Origin: Tetraselmis striata
Taxonomy: Eukaryota > Chlorophyta > Chlorodendrophyceae > Chlorodendrales > Chlorodendraceae
DNA: 64,000 nt
Reading direction: 5' to 3'
Assembly (NCBI GenBank): GCA_006384855.1
Contig: VCJN01000600.1
Span: 124,001 to 188,000 of the forward strand
The translations under genes and the position numbers were made by a program. How positions within the stretch are numbered: position 1 is the stretch's first letter; every line of letters begins with the position of its first letter. Under the pieces are notes generated by a model. It was not told the DNA's origin. It saw only the letters and a program-made list of their open reading frames with translations, and made no database searches. Shown one piece after another: positions 44,923 through 54,246 of the stretch.

Positions 44923-46023
44923 CTAAGGGTCGATTGAAAAAAATTCGAGCTTCATGAAGTACGGGTCTTTGGGGCGGTGGGGGGTGTACGCCTCGCGCGT
45001 GTCCGACGTCAGGTCCAACATCTGGTACGTCTTCGCGTCGTTGTCGATGTTTGCGAAGTGCTTCAAGTCGAACACGTCGGCGTGCGGCTTGGTGATGTGG
45101 GCGCCGAGGCGGACGGCTTCCAGAGTGTTATGTTCCGGGCGTTCAATGGCGAGGGCCTCGCGCGTGAAGGCGGCGACGGCGGCCCGGAAACCGTCCTCGT
45201 GCTCCCGCATCGCGGTGTTCGCGAGCGGCTTTCCGTCTGAGGTTTCCAGGGTGGTTCTCCCATTTGTCAGCAAGTACACCTTCAGCAACGTGTACGTCGC
45301 GAGGTGGAGTTCGCGGTGCGTCGTCGCCTTTTTGATCAAATTCAAATCGGGACTGTATGAGAATTCGAACCACTTCTTCCGCAGGTAGCCCAGCACGCTC
45401 TGGACGGGCCACAGCGCCCGCAGGGCTCTCGCGTATTGCGCGTCGCCGTTGCGGCTGGCGCCGCGGCCGCCGACGACCCTCACGTTCGCAATTGTGTTTT
45501 CCGCCACGAGCGCGGCGGCGTAGCCGCCCCCCTCCCTCGCCTCGAGCCTGAGCCTGGTGGGCCGCCTGTTCGTCCACGTGCATATCACCACGGTGTGGCC
45601 CCCCTCCTTACTGACCGTTAGGTCCTTGATGAGGTGCGGCAGCAGGATGACGCCGCCCCAGCTGCCCTCGAAGAGATCGGCCGCCAGGCGGGCGTTGGCG
45701 CACGACACCACCCGTTCCCGCGCCTCTTTTGTCGCGAACGCGCCTCGGAGGAGCTCGAGAAAGTCCGGATTGCTCGCGAGCGCTTCCGCGCCGAACTCTT
45801 TCCAGACTTGGCGGAGGCTGGTTTTGAGGCGCACGTGCACGTGCTCATCCTTCCGCGTCTTCGTCTTCGTCTGCGTATACGCCTCCGACCCGCCAGCCGT
45901 CCGCGACCTTTTTAGGAAGGCGTCGTCGACAAGGTCGTCCGGGAGGGGAAGGTGCCCCATGATTACGGAGCCTAGGGGGTTGTCGGCGGGCGCCCCGATC
46001 CTGGATCGCGATTTCTTCGGCAT
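44923..46023 (-). CDS. Viral protein of unknown function, 366 aa
   Basis: An intact frame from ATG 46023 (MPKKSRSRIGAPADNPLGSV) to TAG 44923. The N-terminal 60 residues (SRSRI, HLPLPDD, then a Lys/Thr/Glu-rich stretch ending HVHVRLK) resemble the start of the small gene at 46466-46082. The remainder is a mixed alpha/beta region without known motifs. First gene of the three-gene minus-strand set. Confidence 0.6.
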   Translation of the reverse strand: MPKKSRSRIGAPADNPLGSVIMGHLPLPDDLVDDAFLKRSRTAGGSEAYTQTKTKTRKDEHVHVRLKTSLRQVWKEFGAEALASNPDFLELLRGAFATKEARERVVSCANARLAADLFEGSWGGVILLPHLIKDLTVSKEGGHTVVICTWTNRRPTRLRLEAREGGGYAAALVAENTIANVRVVGGRGASRNGDAQYARALRALWPVQSVLGYLRKKWFEFSYSPDLNLIKKATTHRELHLATYTLLKVYLLTNGRTTLETSDGKPLANTAMREHEDGFRAAVAAFTREALAIERPEHNTLEAVRLGAHITKPHADVFDLKHFANIDNDAKTYQMLDLTSDTREAYTPHRPKDPYFMKLEFFSIDP

Positions 46024-46081
46024 GGCGGGCGGGCGCGCCTTGTTGTTCACGATGCGCAGGAAAAATAATCGACGAGAGTCT

Positions 46082-46175
46082 CTAGCGCGGAAGCGCGGCC
46101 GCGACCACCGTCAGCGCGGCGAGCGCCAGCGTGGCAGCGCGCGCGGAGCGGAACGGCCGTCCGCCTCCGCCGGAC
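46082..46175 (-). repeat. Direct repeat, copy B (tail-anchor coding DNA)
   Basis: Second copy of the anchor-coding repeat, 3.2 kb from copy A, at the end of the mini-gene. Confidence 0.85.
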
Positions 46176-46466
46176 TCGCCCCGCGGGGACTCGACTTCTG
46201 ACTCGGGGTCCACATCGGACTCGCCCGGCGGGGACTCGGTGTCCACATCGTCTTCGAGATGATCGTGTGTCCGCTTCGGACTCGCTTGGCCTGGGCCTGA
46301 GCCTCATGTGCAGAATTTCCTTTGTCTTCGGATCCGCCGTCGCCGTCTCCGTCACCGACCCTCCCTCGATCTTGTTTTTGATATTTTTTCCCTCGAAGAT
46401 GAAGTCCGGGAGCGGGAGGTGTGGCAGGGTGACGAGCGGAGCACTGTTGATCCTGGAGCGCGACAT
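46082..46466 (-). pseudogene. Mini-gene made of the two ends of the neighbouring gene set
   Basis: Starts MSRSRINSAPLVTLPHLPLP, similar to the N-terminus of the 366-residue protein. After one frameshift near 46262 it continues DHLEDDVDTESPPGESDVDP, an acidic linker, then the same tail anchor as the 501-residue protein (RAATLALAALTVVAAALPR) and TAG. About 128 codons. It looks like a duplicated copy of the three-ORF block that lost its middle. Confidence 0.6.
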
Positions 46467-46496
46467 CCGTTTCGTGAGTGTGACGAAGTCGATCAG

Positions 46497-47520
46497 AAGC
46501 CGGCGAGGCGCTCGCTGAGCGGGGTGACCTCGGGCGGGGCGAGGTCGCCGACGCGCGGCGCGGGCCGGCCGTACAGGTGCGGCGCCTTGGGCGCGGCGTG
46601 CGGCTAGTGCGGCCAGTGGTTGGTGGTGCGGCGCTCGGCAAACTGCCCGCGCTTGCGCTTGAGCGCGGCGGGTTTGGCGGACGCGCGCGGCGAGTAGCAG
46701 ACGTACATCGCCATGCGGGTGGCGGGGCGGCGGCGGCCGCGGGTGGGCTCGACGCCGTGGTGGAAGGTGCGCGAGTCCCAGAGCACGAGGTCGCCGGCGT
46801 CGCACACGACGCACGCGGGCTCGTGCCGCGACAGGTGGTCGCGGATGAGGGCGTCCGTGACCTGGGACCAGTCCTGGCGGCACTCGATGCCGGCGTCGCG
46901 GAAGAGGGCGGCGTGCGAGGCGTGGCTGCCAGGACGCGCAGCGTGGCGTCGCCCTCGCGCACGTCGTGGAGGCTGAGCAGCCCCTGCACGCAGTGGCGGC
47001 CCTCCTTGGTGGACGCCTGGTCGGTGTGGAACCAGTGCTTCCGGAACCACCCGCGCCCCGTCTCCTCGGGCGGGAAGTGCACGGAGAGGCCGTCGAAGCT
47101 GACCAGCAGGTCCTTGGGCGGTACGCCGCCGTGGAGGACCGAGAACGGCTCGATGACGCCGGCGTTCTGGCGCGCGTCCCAGAGGACGGGCATGTGCCCG
47201 ACGCTCCCGGTGTTCATGAGCATGGAGTGGGAGACGCCCAGGTCGCGTAGGCTCTTCCACGAGGCGGGGTCGACCTGGCGGACGGGGCGCTCCATGTAAC
47301 GCGTGAGCTGGGCGAGGCCGTCGAACACGCCGGCGCGGTAGCGCTCCACCTCCTCCGGCGTCGCCGCGCCCTTGACGACCGCGACGCCGTCGCGCTCGAG
47401 CGCGGCGTCCAGGTCCGCGAGGGACGCGACGTCGAAGCGGCGGTACTCGGCGTCCGCGGGCACGGCGGCGGGGTTTCGGGTGTCGTTGGAGAGTGCGTCG
47501 CTGCGGGCGGGTGCGCGGTT
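46497..47520 (-). pseudogene. PhyH-type 2-oxoglutarate/Fe(II) dioxygenase, frameshift and TAG
   Basis: The frame begins behind the photolyase stop; no ATG is found, a GTG at about 47463 (VPADAEYRRFDVASLADLDA) is possible. The core reads DGVAVVKGAATPEEVERYRA, then KHWFHTDQASTKEGRHCVQG with the HxD iron ligands. One base is lost near 46932 (RVL/PGSHASHAALF), then RTFHHGVEPT gives the distal His and TRMAMYVCYSP the 2-oxoglutarate Arg. A TAG at 46605-46607 stops the frame, but the same frame continues PHAAPKAPHLYGRPAPRVGD to a TGA near 46497, which reads like the real C-terminus. It would hydroxylate a small molecule or protein; the substrate is unknown. Similar enzymes are common in algal giant viruses. 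Confidence 0.75.
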
Positions 47521-48770
47521 CAAATATTGCCCCCGCCTTCGAGCGCGCCGTACGTTTTCAGCTGCGTGGCGGCCGTGATCTCCTGGCCCGGCTGCTGCGC
47601 GTCCATGGACTGCCAGCCGCCCGAGTTTTGCGCGGGGTCGTAGTCCAACAGGCGGGTCGCCAGCAGGCGCTCGCCCTCGCGCCAGTCGAGGCGCATCTCC
47701 CGCACAAAGTACGAGGCCACCACCATGCGGAGCCGGTTGTGCAGGTAGCCCGTGTCGCGGAGGCGGGCCATCGCCTGGTCCACGAGCGGCTCGCCCGTGC
47801 GCCCCTCCAGCCAGGCGTTGGCCTTGGCCCGGTCGACGGGCTTCCACCGGACCTTGTTCCTGTCCGGACGGATGTGCGCGTTGGGCGCCGTGAGGACGCG
47901 CGGGTAGCCGTGCGCGAGGTGGTAGTAGTATTCTCGCCAGAGCAGCTGGCGCTGCAGCTCGGGGATGCGCCGGCGGCGCGCGACCGCCATGACGTCCCCG
48001 ACGCCGACGACGCCAAACTTGAGGTGCACGCTGAGGCGGGTGGTGGGGCGCTGGTAGTCGTCGCGCGTGCCGCCGTAGTCGTCGAAAGCGCCGGACCGGA
48101 GGTCCCGCATGACGTCGGCGGCGGCGGGCACGCCCGGGACCGGCCCGGCGCGGGGCAGCCCGGTGGGCTCGAACGCGGCGGCGGGCGGTTCGATCCGGAC
48201 GATGTCCGGCCGCCGGGTCGCGACCGGCTGGTGCAACAGCGTCTTTTTCTCCGTGTACCGGTGGAAGGCGGCGAAGCTCTTGGGGACGTTGCCGCCGGAC
48301 TTTGTCCGGACGGTTCCCGCGGGCCACAGCAGGTAGCCCTCCCCCGGGTCCCCGCCGCCGAAGTGCGCCCCTCGGGCGCGGCACCAGGCGGCGACGGCGG
48401 CGTCGCGCGCGGCGGCGAACGGGGTGACGTCCGAGTTGAAGAACACCGCCCGGACGTCGTGCTGGCCGTCGCGTGCGACGGCGTCCAGGAGCTCCGTGTC
48501 CGGCCGTCCGCCCCGCACGCGGAAGCGCGCGAGCCGCCCGCCAAGCGCGCGCGCGTCAAGCGCGTCCATCGCCGCCACCATGGCCGAGTAGGCGGGCGGG
48601 CTGAAGTAGGGGTTGCGTCCGGCGTCGGTCTGCCGGTCGCTTAAGATGAAGCACGGCGCGAGCGCGGCGCGGTGCTCGTGGCACCAGCGCGCGGCGCGCG
48701 CCCACGCGGGGTTGCCGTCCAGGCGAAAGTCTCGGCGGAAGATGAAGAGCGCGACCGGCCGCTTCGGCAT
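47520..48770 (-). CDS. DNA photolyase (cryptochrome/photolyase family)
   Basis: An intact frame of 416 codons from ATG 48770 (MPKRPVALFIFRRDFRLDGN), the standard start of the antenna-binding domain. The FAD domain carries TTRLSVHLKFGVVGVGDVMA, LWREYYYHLAHGYP, then TGEPLVDQAMARLRDTGYLH, NRLRMVVASYFV and LLDYDPAQNSGGWQ, the N-R-x-R-M-x-x-ASF and D-x-D-P-A-x-N-x-x-x-WQ motifs of photolyases. It is somewhat short at the C-terminus (no long cryptochrome tail), so DNA repair of UV pyrimidine dimers is the likely role. One of the few undamaged enzyme genes in the segment. The stop codon lies directly at the start of the dioxygenase frame. Confidence 0.9.
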   Translation of the reverse strand: MPKRPVALFIFRRDFRLDGNPAWARAARWCHEHRAALAPCFILSDRQTDAGRNPYFSPPAYSAMVAAMDALDARALGGRLARFRVRGGRPDTELLDAVARDGQHDVRAVFFNSDVTPFAAARDAAVAAWCRARGAHFGGGDPGEGYLLWPAGTVRTKSGGNVPKSFAAFHRYTEKKTLLHQPVATRRPDIVRIEPPAAAFEPTGLPRAGPVPGVPAAADVMRDLRSGAFDDYGGTRDDYQRPTTRLSVHLKFGVVGVGDVMAVARRRRIPELQRQLLWREYYYHLAHGYPRVLTAPNAHIRPDRNKVRWKPVDRAKANAWLEGRTGEPLVDQAMARLRDTGYLHNRLRMVVASYFVREMRLDWREGERLLATRLLDYDPAQNSGGWQSMDAQQPGQEITAATQLKTYGALEGGGNI

Positions 48771-48811
48771 GCCTTTTGTGATTGGCCGGCGGTAATTCTC
48801 CGGTGAAGGCA

Positions 48812-49871
48812 ATGGGAGGAGGTGCAGCGGACGGGGCGGCGAAGCCCAAGGCCAATGCCAAGTCCAAGGCGGCCGGCGGGCGCTCGCGGGCGCGGGCGCG
48901 GGCGCGGGTCGTGGTGACGGCGCGGCGGCTGGGCGAGCTGCTCTTCCCCGGCTGATGGACGCTGGAGGAGGTGGAGGCGGCGGTGCGGACGGAGGAGAAC
49001 GCGACGGCGCGCAACCTGTGGACGTGCGCGCGGCGGCTGATGGAGGTGCTGGGCGTCGACGACGTGCTCCAGCTGTACACCCGCCACCGCGAGGTGGAGG
49101 CGTGGATCGACGGGGACGACGCGCCGCCGGCGGCGGCGTCCAAGATGACGTTTTACAGCGGGCTGGCGGCGCTGGCCAACCCGGACAAGATGCGCGCCGT
49201 CGCGGCGCACGTGCCGGCGTCGGCGCGCGAGCGGTACCTGGGCCGCGCGTCGGCGCTGGGCAAGGCGGTGCGCGAGGAGGCGGCGCGGAACCTGCTGGAC
49301 CCGCGCGAGCGCGTCGCCATCATGCCGTGGCCGGGCATCGTGTCCGCATACCGCCGGCAGGCCGGCCGCCTGAACGACTCGCAGGCGATCATCGCGGCGC
49401 TGTACCTGGCGGGCGGCGACAACCCCGCGGGCTCGCCGCGGCGGCTGGACTACAACGCGGTGCGCGTGTTCCGCGGCCGGGCGCCGCAGCGCGTCCCCCG
49501 GACCTCAACTACGTCGTCGTGCGGTCGCCCGCCGACGTGGAGCTCGTGCTGCAGGAGTTCAAGACGCGCAAGCACTACGGCCCCTACCGCGCGCGCCTGC
49601 CCGCCGCCGTCGCCCGCGTGCTGCACGCGTCGCTGCAGCGGCGGCTGCGGGAGTGGCTAGTGCACGACGCGGCGGGGCGGCCGCTGACGCCCTCCAGCTT
49701 CGGCCGCCGCGTGGTCGGCGTGCTGCGCCGCCTGACCGGACGCCCCATCGGAGCGTCCAACCTGCGCAAGTCCTTCATCACGTGGCTGTACCCGCGCGCC
49801 GACGTGCACGTGCCAGGCTGGAGCAGTACGCCAAGGCCATGAACCACTCGCCCGCCGAGCAGCGGATCTAA
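48812..49871 (+). pseudogene. Tyrosine recombinase (integrase) relic
   Basis: From ATG 48812 a basic lead (PKANAKSKAAGGRSRARARA) meets TGA at 48953-48955 in frame, followed by WTLEEVEAAVRTEENATARN. Shifts occur near 49497 (C5 run) and 49818. The catalytic part reads DLNYVVVRSPADVELVLQEF, PYRARLP, LTPSSFGRRVVGVLRRLTG, SNLRKSFITWLYPRADVHV and AKAMNHSPAEQRI then TAA. The R in LRKSF and the H in MNHS fit the tyrosine recombinase box; a Tyr would be expected where TAA stands. Similar recombinases occur in Polinton-like viruses, virophages and some giant viruses, where they integrate viral DNA. This copy is dead. Confidence 0.7.
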
Positions 49872-49987
49872 TGCAGGAAGAACATCGCGTCCACCGCCGC
49901 GGCATATATTGAGGTGGGCCGCCCGCGGGCGGCTCACAGATCCCCTCCTGCCCCGCGCCGAAGGCCCTCCTCCCCCGCGCCGCCGCC

Positions 49988-50833
49988 ATGAGGCTGAGCT
50001 CGCCGCTGCGCAGGGCGCTGGACGCCGACGTCGTGGACCAGAACGCCCGGCTGCGCGCTCTCCTGGAGCCCGGCGGGCTGTCCGCCGCCGAGGCGGCGAT
50101 GGCGCGCAAGATCCTCCGGTGCAACGACGAGGAGCTGCGCGACCCCGTGATGGGGCCGTACCACCGGGGCGTCGCGGGGCAGGCGCTGAGGCGGCTGCTC
50201 GGCATCCCGGACGAGGGCGCGCGGCGGCACAAGGCCTACCGGCTCGCCATCGCCGCGTCCTTCGCCGGCGACTGGGAGACGCTCCGGGCCATGCGCGCGT
50301 CCGGCGTCCGGATATCCTCCCTCGGCGGCCGCCACGGGCTGGCGGCCGGCTACTCGGTCGACTACCCCCGGTGCCTGCTCGAGTTTCTGGACGACGGCAT
50401 GGACCCCAACGCGGAGTGGGAGGTCGACGATCGGCCGGCGGACCTGCTGACGCGCGCGGTCGAGGTGAACGGCCGCCCGGACGTCGTCCGCCTGCGGGTG
50501 TCCCGGGGTGCGCGGGGCACGAGCCGGGCGGCGCTCCGGGCGCTGTAGCGGGACCGCGACGACGCGGCGGTCGAGCTCTTCCGGGCGAATCCCGGCCTGG
50601 AGGTCCCCCCGTCCGACCGGACGCCCGCCGTGCTGGCGTCGCTGTGCCGGGTGTAGGAGCGCCTGGTGCGCGACCTGCGCCTGGAGGCCTCGCGCCTGGT
50701 CGACGAGCGCGACCGGGCGATCGCCGAGCACCGCCGCTTTGTGTCGCTGGAGCTCCCCGCGCTGCTGACGCAGGCGATCGGCGGGTACTCTCTCGAGAAC
50801 GCCGAGCTGCGCCGCGTCGCGAAGGGCGCGTGA
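49988..50833 (+). pseudogene. Ankyrin-like viral protein with two in-frame TAG codons
   Basis: ATG 49988 (MRLSSPLRRALDADVVDQNA). TAG codons at 50546-50548 and 50654-50656 interrupt an otherwise open frame that ends at TGA 50831-50833 (281 codons). The middle shows degenerate ankyrin-like helices: YRLAIAASFAGDWETLRAMR, then LLEFLDDGMDPNAEWEVDDR and DLLTRAVEVNGRPDVVRLRV. Behind the second TAG it is a coiled coil (ERLVRDLRLEASRLVDERDR). Both TAGs stand at positions where Gln would fit. Function unknown. Confidence 0.55.
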
Positions 50834-50919
50834 AAATTTTGAATGCCGCATCGACGGCCGCGTCCCGCCAACCGAAACCGCCACCGCCCTCCCTCTCCCC
50901 CAGCAAATCAAGACTCGCG

Positions 50920-51267
50920 ATGACGTACACGATCACGATGTTCAACCCCTGGACCAACAAGGTCGACGTCGTCCCGGTGAACGACCCGGACAAGTACGAG
51001 GACGTCGCGCGCGGCGTCGCGCGGCAGACGGGCATGTGCAGCTACTGCGGCGAGCTCGGAAAGCACATCAAGCGCAACTGCCCCAAGCAGCGCGCCGAGC
51101 GCTCCGAGGCCGCCTGCTACGGCCTGTGCTTCCTGTGCAACGAGAGCGGCCACCTGGAGCGCGACTGCCTGTCCGCGGCGCCTCGGAAGGGCGCGCCTCG
51201 CGCAGTCGAGGACGTAGGACTGCGGCCCCGCCGGCCGGTCCGACGGCAAGTGGAGGTGACGCGCTAG
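50920..51267 (+). CDS. Zinc-knuckle protein (viral), 115 aa
   Basis: Intact. After about 38 residues come two CCHC knuckles: CSYCGELGKHIKRNC (C-x2-C-x5-H-x4-C, one residue longer than the standard) and CFLCNESGHLERDC (C-x2-C-x4-H-x4-C). Such knuckles bind single-stranded RNA or DNA. A short AT-rich stretch (50834-50842) and a pyrimidine-rich leader precede the start; it may act in viral mRNA handling. The C-terminus is basic. Confidence 0.75.
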   Translation: MTYTITMFNPWTNKVDVVPVNDPDKYEDVARGVARQTGMCSYCGELGKHIKRNCPKQRAERSEAACYGLCFLCNESGHLERDCLSAAPRKGAPRAVEDVGLRPRRPVRRQVEVTR

Positions 51268-51318
51268 GCTTGTTTGAAGCACGCGCGGCGTTTTCATTGG
51301 GCCTTTTTAAATTTGATT

Positions 51319-52327
51319 TCATTGGGCGGCGACAAGCTGCACTGGCGGTACCGCCGGAAGCTGGCCGCGGTGCTGGACTCGCCCATCCCCGAGTCGTGCC
51401 GCTACAAGCGGGGCGCGTGCGCGACGTACCGTCGCGTCATCGACCGCATCGCGGACGGCGGCAAGCGCAAGGTGTACGTGGCCGGGGGGGCTGGTCCGGG
51501 ACATCGTCACGGGCAAGGACGTGTCGGCGGCGGACGTCGACATCAAGTTTGAGCAGATGAGCATGGAGGAGCTGCGAGGCGTGCTGGACGGCATGGGGCT
51601 GGCGATGCGCGTGGACGCCAAGCCGGCGTTCACCTACTTTTTCGTGGGGTGCGACCCCGACATCCAGCTGGAGGGGCACATGATGATGCGGCCCGTCATG
51701 CGGCCCGAGGACATGGAGAGCCCCGCCAACGCGCTGATGGTGGACCTGGCGGAGATGACGCTGCTCGACCCGACCGGCCTCGGGCTGGAGGACGCGCGCG
51801 CCAGGGTGTGGCGCATCCCCCCGGACGCCGACCGCGACGAGTGGATCGACCAGCTGGGCGGGCCGCGGCGGCTATGGCGCATGCTCAAGTTCCGTCTGCG
51901 CGGGTACAGGGTGCCGCCCGCGGACGTCGAGTTAATCTACAAAAAGTTTGCGAGCGCGGCGGGGCGGGGCGAGGTCCGGGCCTCCGACTACCGCAACCTG
52001 ATCAACCAGGTCCCGGACCCCTCGGACGCGGTGCGGCTGATGGTGGAGGACGCGGCGGCGGGGCGCGGCGCGGCGGGCGACGTCAACGCGGTGCTGGCGG
52101 CGCTGCTGTCGAGCGACGAGGTGTGGAAGCGGGTGAAGGCGCAGGGCAACGTGCCGTTCCAGACGGTGTGCCGGGGCATCCGGGAGAGGGAGATCGCCAA
52201 GCGGGCCGAGCAGAAAGCGGCCAAGCGGGCCGAGCGGGCCGAGAAGAAAACGGCCAAGCGGGCCGAGGAGAAAACGGCCAGGAAGAGGAGCCGGCGGCGG
52301 GCGGCGAGCGGCCCTCCAAAAAAGTGA
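51319..52327 (+). pseudogene. CCA/poly(A)-polymerase-type nucleotidyltransferase, frameshift in a G7 run
   Basis: The frame opens around 51319 without an ATG (GGDKLHWRYRRKLAAVLDSP). KRKVYVAGG is followed by a G7 run at 51484-51490; with one G too many the frame changes and continues LVRDIVTGKDVSAADVDIKF, which rebuilds the head-domain motif GGxVRDxxxGxxxxDxDI. Then ANALMVDLAEMTLLDPTGLG, a LEDARARVWR segment and GGPRRLWRMLKFRLRGYRVP match the family. The C-terminus is a Lys/Ala/Glu-rich repeat (KRAEQKAAKRAERAEKKTAK). The family adds CCA to tRNA or tails to RNA. Compared with bacterial enzymes the C-terminal tRNA-binding domain is absent or replaced by the basic repeat. Confidence 0.7.
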
Positions 52328-52376
52328 AGCCGGGACGGAGCGGAAGCCTCCGCAGACCGCCGCGAGGTTTGGATCG

Positions 52377-52422
52377 AAAGAACGAACGAACCAACCAACC
52401 AACCAAACAACCAACCGCGACC
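52377..52422 (+). repeat. AACG/AACC tetranucleotide repeat in a viral leader
   Basis: A short stretch of AACG and AACC repeats ends just before the ATG at 52423. It is G-poor and stands out in this GC-rich segment. Confidence 0.7.
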
Positions 52423-53024
52423 ATGACCAAGGGATACCGTTTTGGCGACATCTCGCACTGGATCGCGAGGGTCGGCAAGACCGCCGTCCGCGTGGCGTGC
52501 GTCGAGGACGAGCGCTCGCGGTACGACTGGTACAACGGCATGGTGGTCGAGACCTCGTTCGAGGGCTGCCCCATCTACCTGATGTACCTGGAGAGCCTGG
52601 ACGCCACCATCGCGTTCTGCGAGGGCGACGGCGCGGTGTACATCGCCGCCGGCCGCGCCCTGACGTACGACGCCGCCGTGTTCCGCGGGACCCGGGTCGA
52701 GGACCTGGTGATTCGCTTCAGAGCACAAACGGCCGCCCCGACTTCTGCGACCTGGTCCGCAGATACGACCGCTTCCGCCACCCCGAGACGGACGGCTACC
52801 GCCTGCAGCTCAACCGCGTCGACGCCATCGGCGTCAGCACCCGCATCCATGGCATGATCCAGCACTCCGGCGGCCCCGCCCACGCGTTCTGCGCGGACGC
52901 GGGCACGCCGCTGGAGGCGCTGTACGAGCTGGCCCGCGCGCGGGGCAAGGCGATCCTCGAGGACCCCCGCGTCCACGAGTACCGCGAGGTGCCGGAGCAC
53001 CTGCTCCGCGCCGGGGAGAGCTGA
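52423..53024 (+). pseudogene. Viral protein of unknown function, about 200 aa, one frameshift
   Basis: ATG 52423 (MTKGYRFGDISHWIARVGKT). The frame shifts near 52718-52730 into STNGRPDFCDLVRRYDRFRH and ends at TGA 53022. The first half has several beta-strand-like segments (GCPIYLMYLESLDATIAFCE); no domain recognised. The convergent minus-strand gene ends 32 bases downstream. Confidence 0.5.
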
Positions 53025-53056
53025 GGCTCTCCCGCTCCCACCCACCCCACTTATTT

Positions 53057-53532
53057 TCACTCGACCGTGCCGTAGGGCACGCTGCCGGTCTGATCGCACT
53101 GCGCGTCGCTGGCCAGGTCGTCCGAGGACGTCTCGGTCTCAAATTCGTCCCCGTCGTTGAAGTACATGGCGTCCCAGTCGTCGTAGCGCCGGTTGCTGCT
53201 GACTTGAGGTACATGATGAGGTAGACGCCGAACGCGAACGACGCGACGCCCATGACCACCCAGCCCGCGGGGCCGAAGAACGCGCGGTTGGCGTACAGGA
53301 ACGCAAAGCCGCTGACGAACAGCATCGAGTGCAGCAAGATGCGGACGCGGCTCTGCAGCTTGAGCGCGTCCCGCTCGCGCATGGTGTACATGTGCTTTTT
53401 GATCATGACGTCGTTGGCGATGGTGTTGTACTGCCGGTCGAGGCGTGTGCGCTCGTCGGTCTGCACCGACTTGACGTAGTTGTTCATGTCGTGCACGTAC
53501 TGGTAGTCCATGACGTGGTGCGTGATGGGCAT
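53057..53532 (-). pseudogene. Two-helix viral membrane protein, one frameshift
   Basis: ATG 53532 (MPITHHVMDYQYVHDMNNYV). A charged coiled-coil part (DERTRLDRQYNTIANDVMIK) is followed by two transmembrane helices, ILLHSMLFVSGFAFLYAN and GWVVMGVASFAFGVYLIMYL. A shift near 53207 leads into an acidic tail, SSNRRYDDWDAMYFNDGDEF, ending TVE. About 157 residues when repaired. The layout fits a small inner-membrane virion protein, by inference only. It follows the 104-residue ORF directly (stop TGA 53533-53535 next to ATG 53532). Confidence 0.6.
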
Positions 53533-53847
53533 TCAGTCCTCCAGCGACGCGTTCAGCGCGGTGTCCTCGTGTCCGGTCAGGGTCTTGCCCATCATCTTGG
53601 TCTCCAGGCGCAGCGCCACCGACCGCGTGCTGGTGTCGGCTTGGTCGATGGCGCCCAGCGTGGCGATGACCCCCTCCGCGGAGAACGGCTCGGCGACCTC
53701 GTCGTCGTCGCCGCCCCCGCGCATCGGAGTCGCCTGCTGCTGCAGGTGCTTGCGCCACGACGGCAGCGTCGGCGGCGCGCCCGCGGCGGGCGCGGGCGCG
53801 GCGAAGGGCTCCGCGAGCGAGTAGTCGGCGAAGTGGGAGCTGAACAT
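53533..53847 (-). CDS. Small viral protein, 104 aa, unknown
   Basis: An intact frame starting MFSSHFADYSLAEPFAAPAP; alanine/proline-rich start, then a helix-forming end. Its stop is immediately followed by the start of the two-helix membrane protein, so they were probably cotranscribed. No domain recognised. Confidence 0.55.
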   Translation of the reverse strand: MFSSHFADYSLAEPFAAPAPAAGAPPTLPSWRKHLQQQATPMRGGGDDDEVAEPFSAEGVIATLGAIDQADTSTRSVALRLETKMMGKTLTGHEDTALNASLED

Positions 53848-53935
53848 CCGCGTATGTTGATTTGACCGACAGAGAAAAAACCGCGCGGCCGGCGGCGTCT
53901 ATTTTTTTTCGCCGCCGCATAGCATCCGACCCGCC

Positions 53936-54246
53936 ATTTCCCAAGCCGCCGCTCCCGCTCCCGCTCCCGCTCCCGCTCCCGCTCCCGCCGCTCCCGCCGC
54001 CACGCTCGGCCGCTCCAAGTGGTTCGACTAGGCCAAGGGGTTTGGCTTCATCGTCGTGCGCGACGGTCCGGAGGCCAACACCGACGTCTTCGTGCACTAC
54101 AAGGACGTCCGGCCGCTGGTCAGCCGCCGCCGCAGCCTGGACAAGGGCGAGTACGTGCACATGCGGATCGCGCGGCGCGACGGGGCGGCGCAGCCGCAGG
54201 CGGAGGACGTGACGGGCGTCAACGGCGGCCCGCTCATGTGCGACCA
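53936..54246 (+). pseudogene. Cold-shock domain protein with in-frame TAG
   Basis: A Pro-Ala linker (PAPAPAPAPA) leads into GRSKWFD-stop-AKGFGFIVVRDG and then DVFVHYKDVRPL, the RNP1 (KGFGFI) and RNP2 (VFVHY) motifs of the cold-shock/Y-box domain. TAG at 54029-54031 replaces a residue that is Glu, Gln or Asn in most homologues. No ATG is found in frame; an ATT at 53936 could be a mutated start. The domain binds single-stranded nucleic acids. It overlaps the end of the convergent phosphatase gene. Confidence 0.65.
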
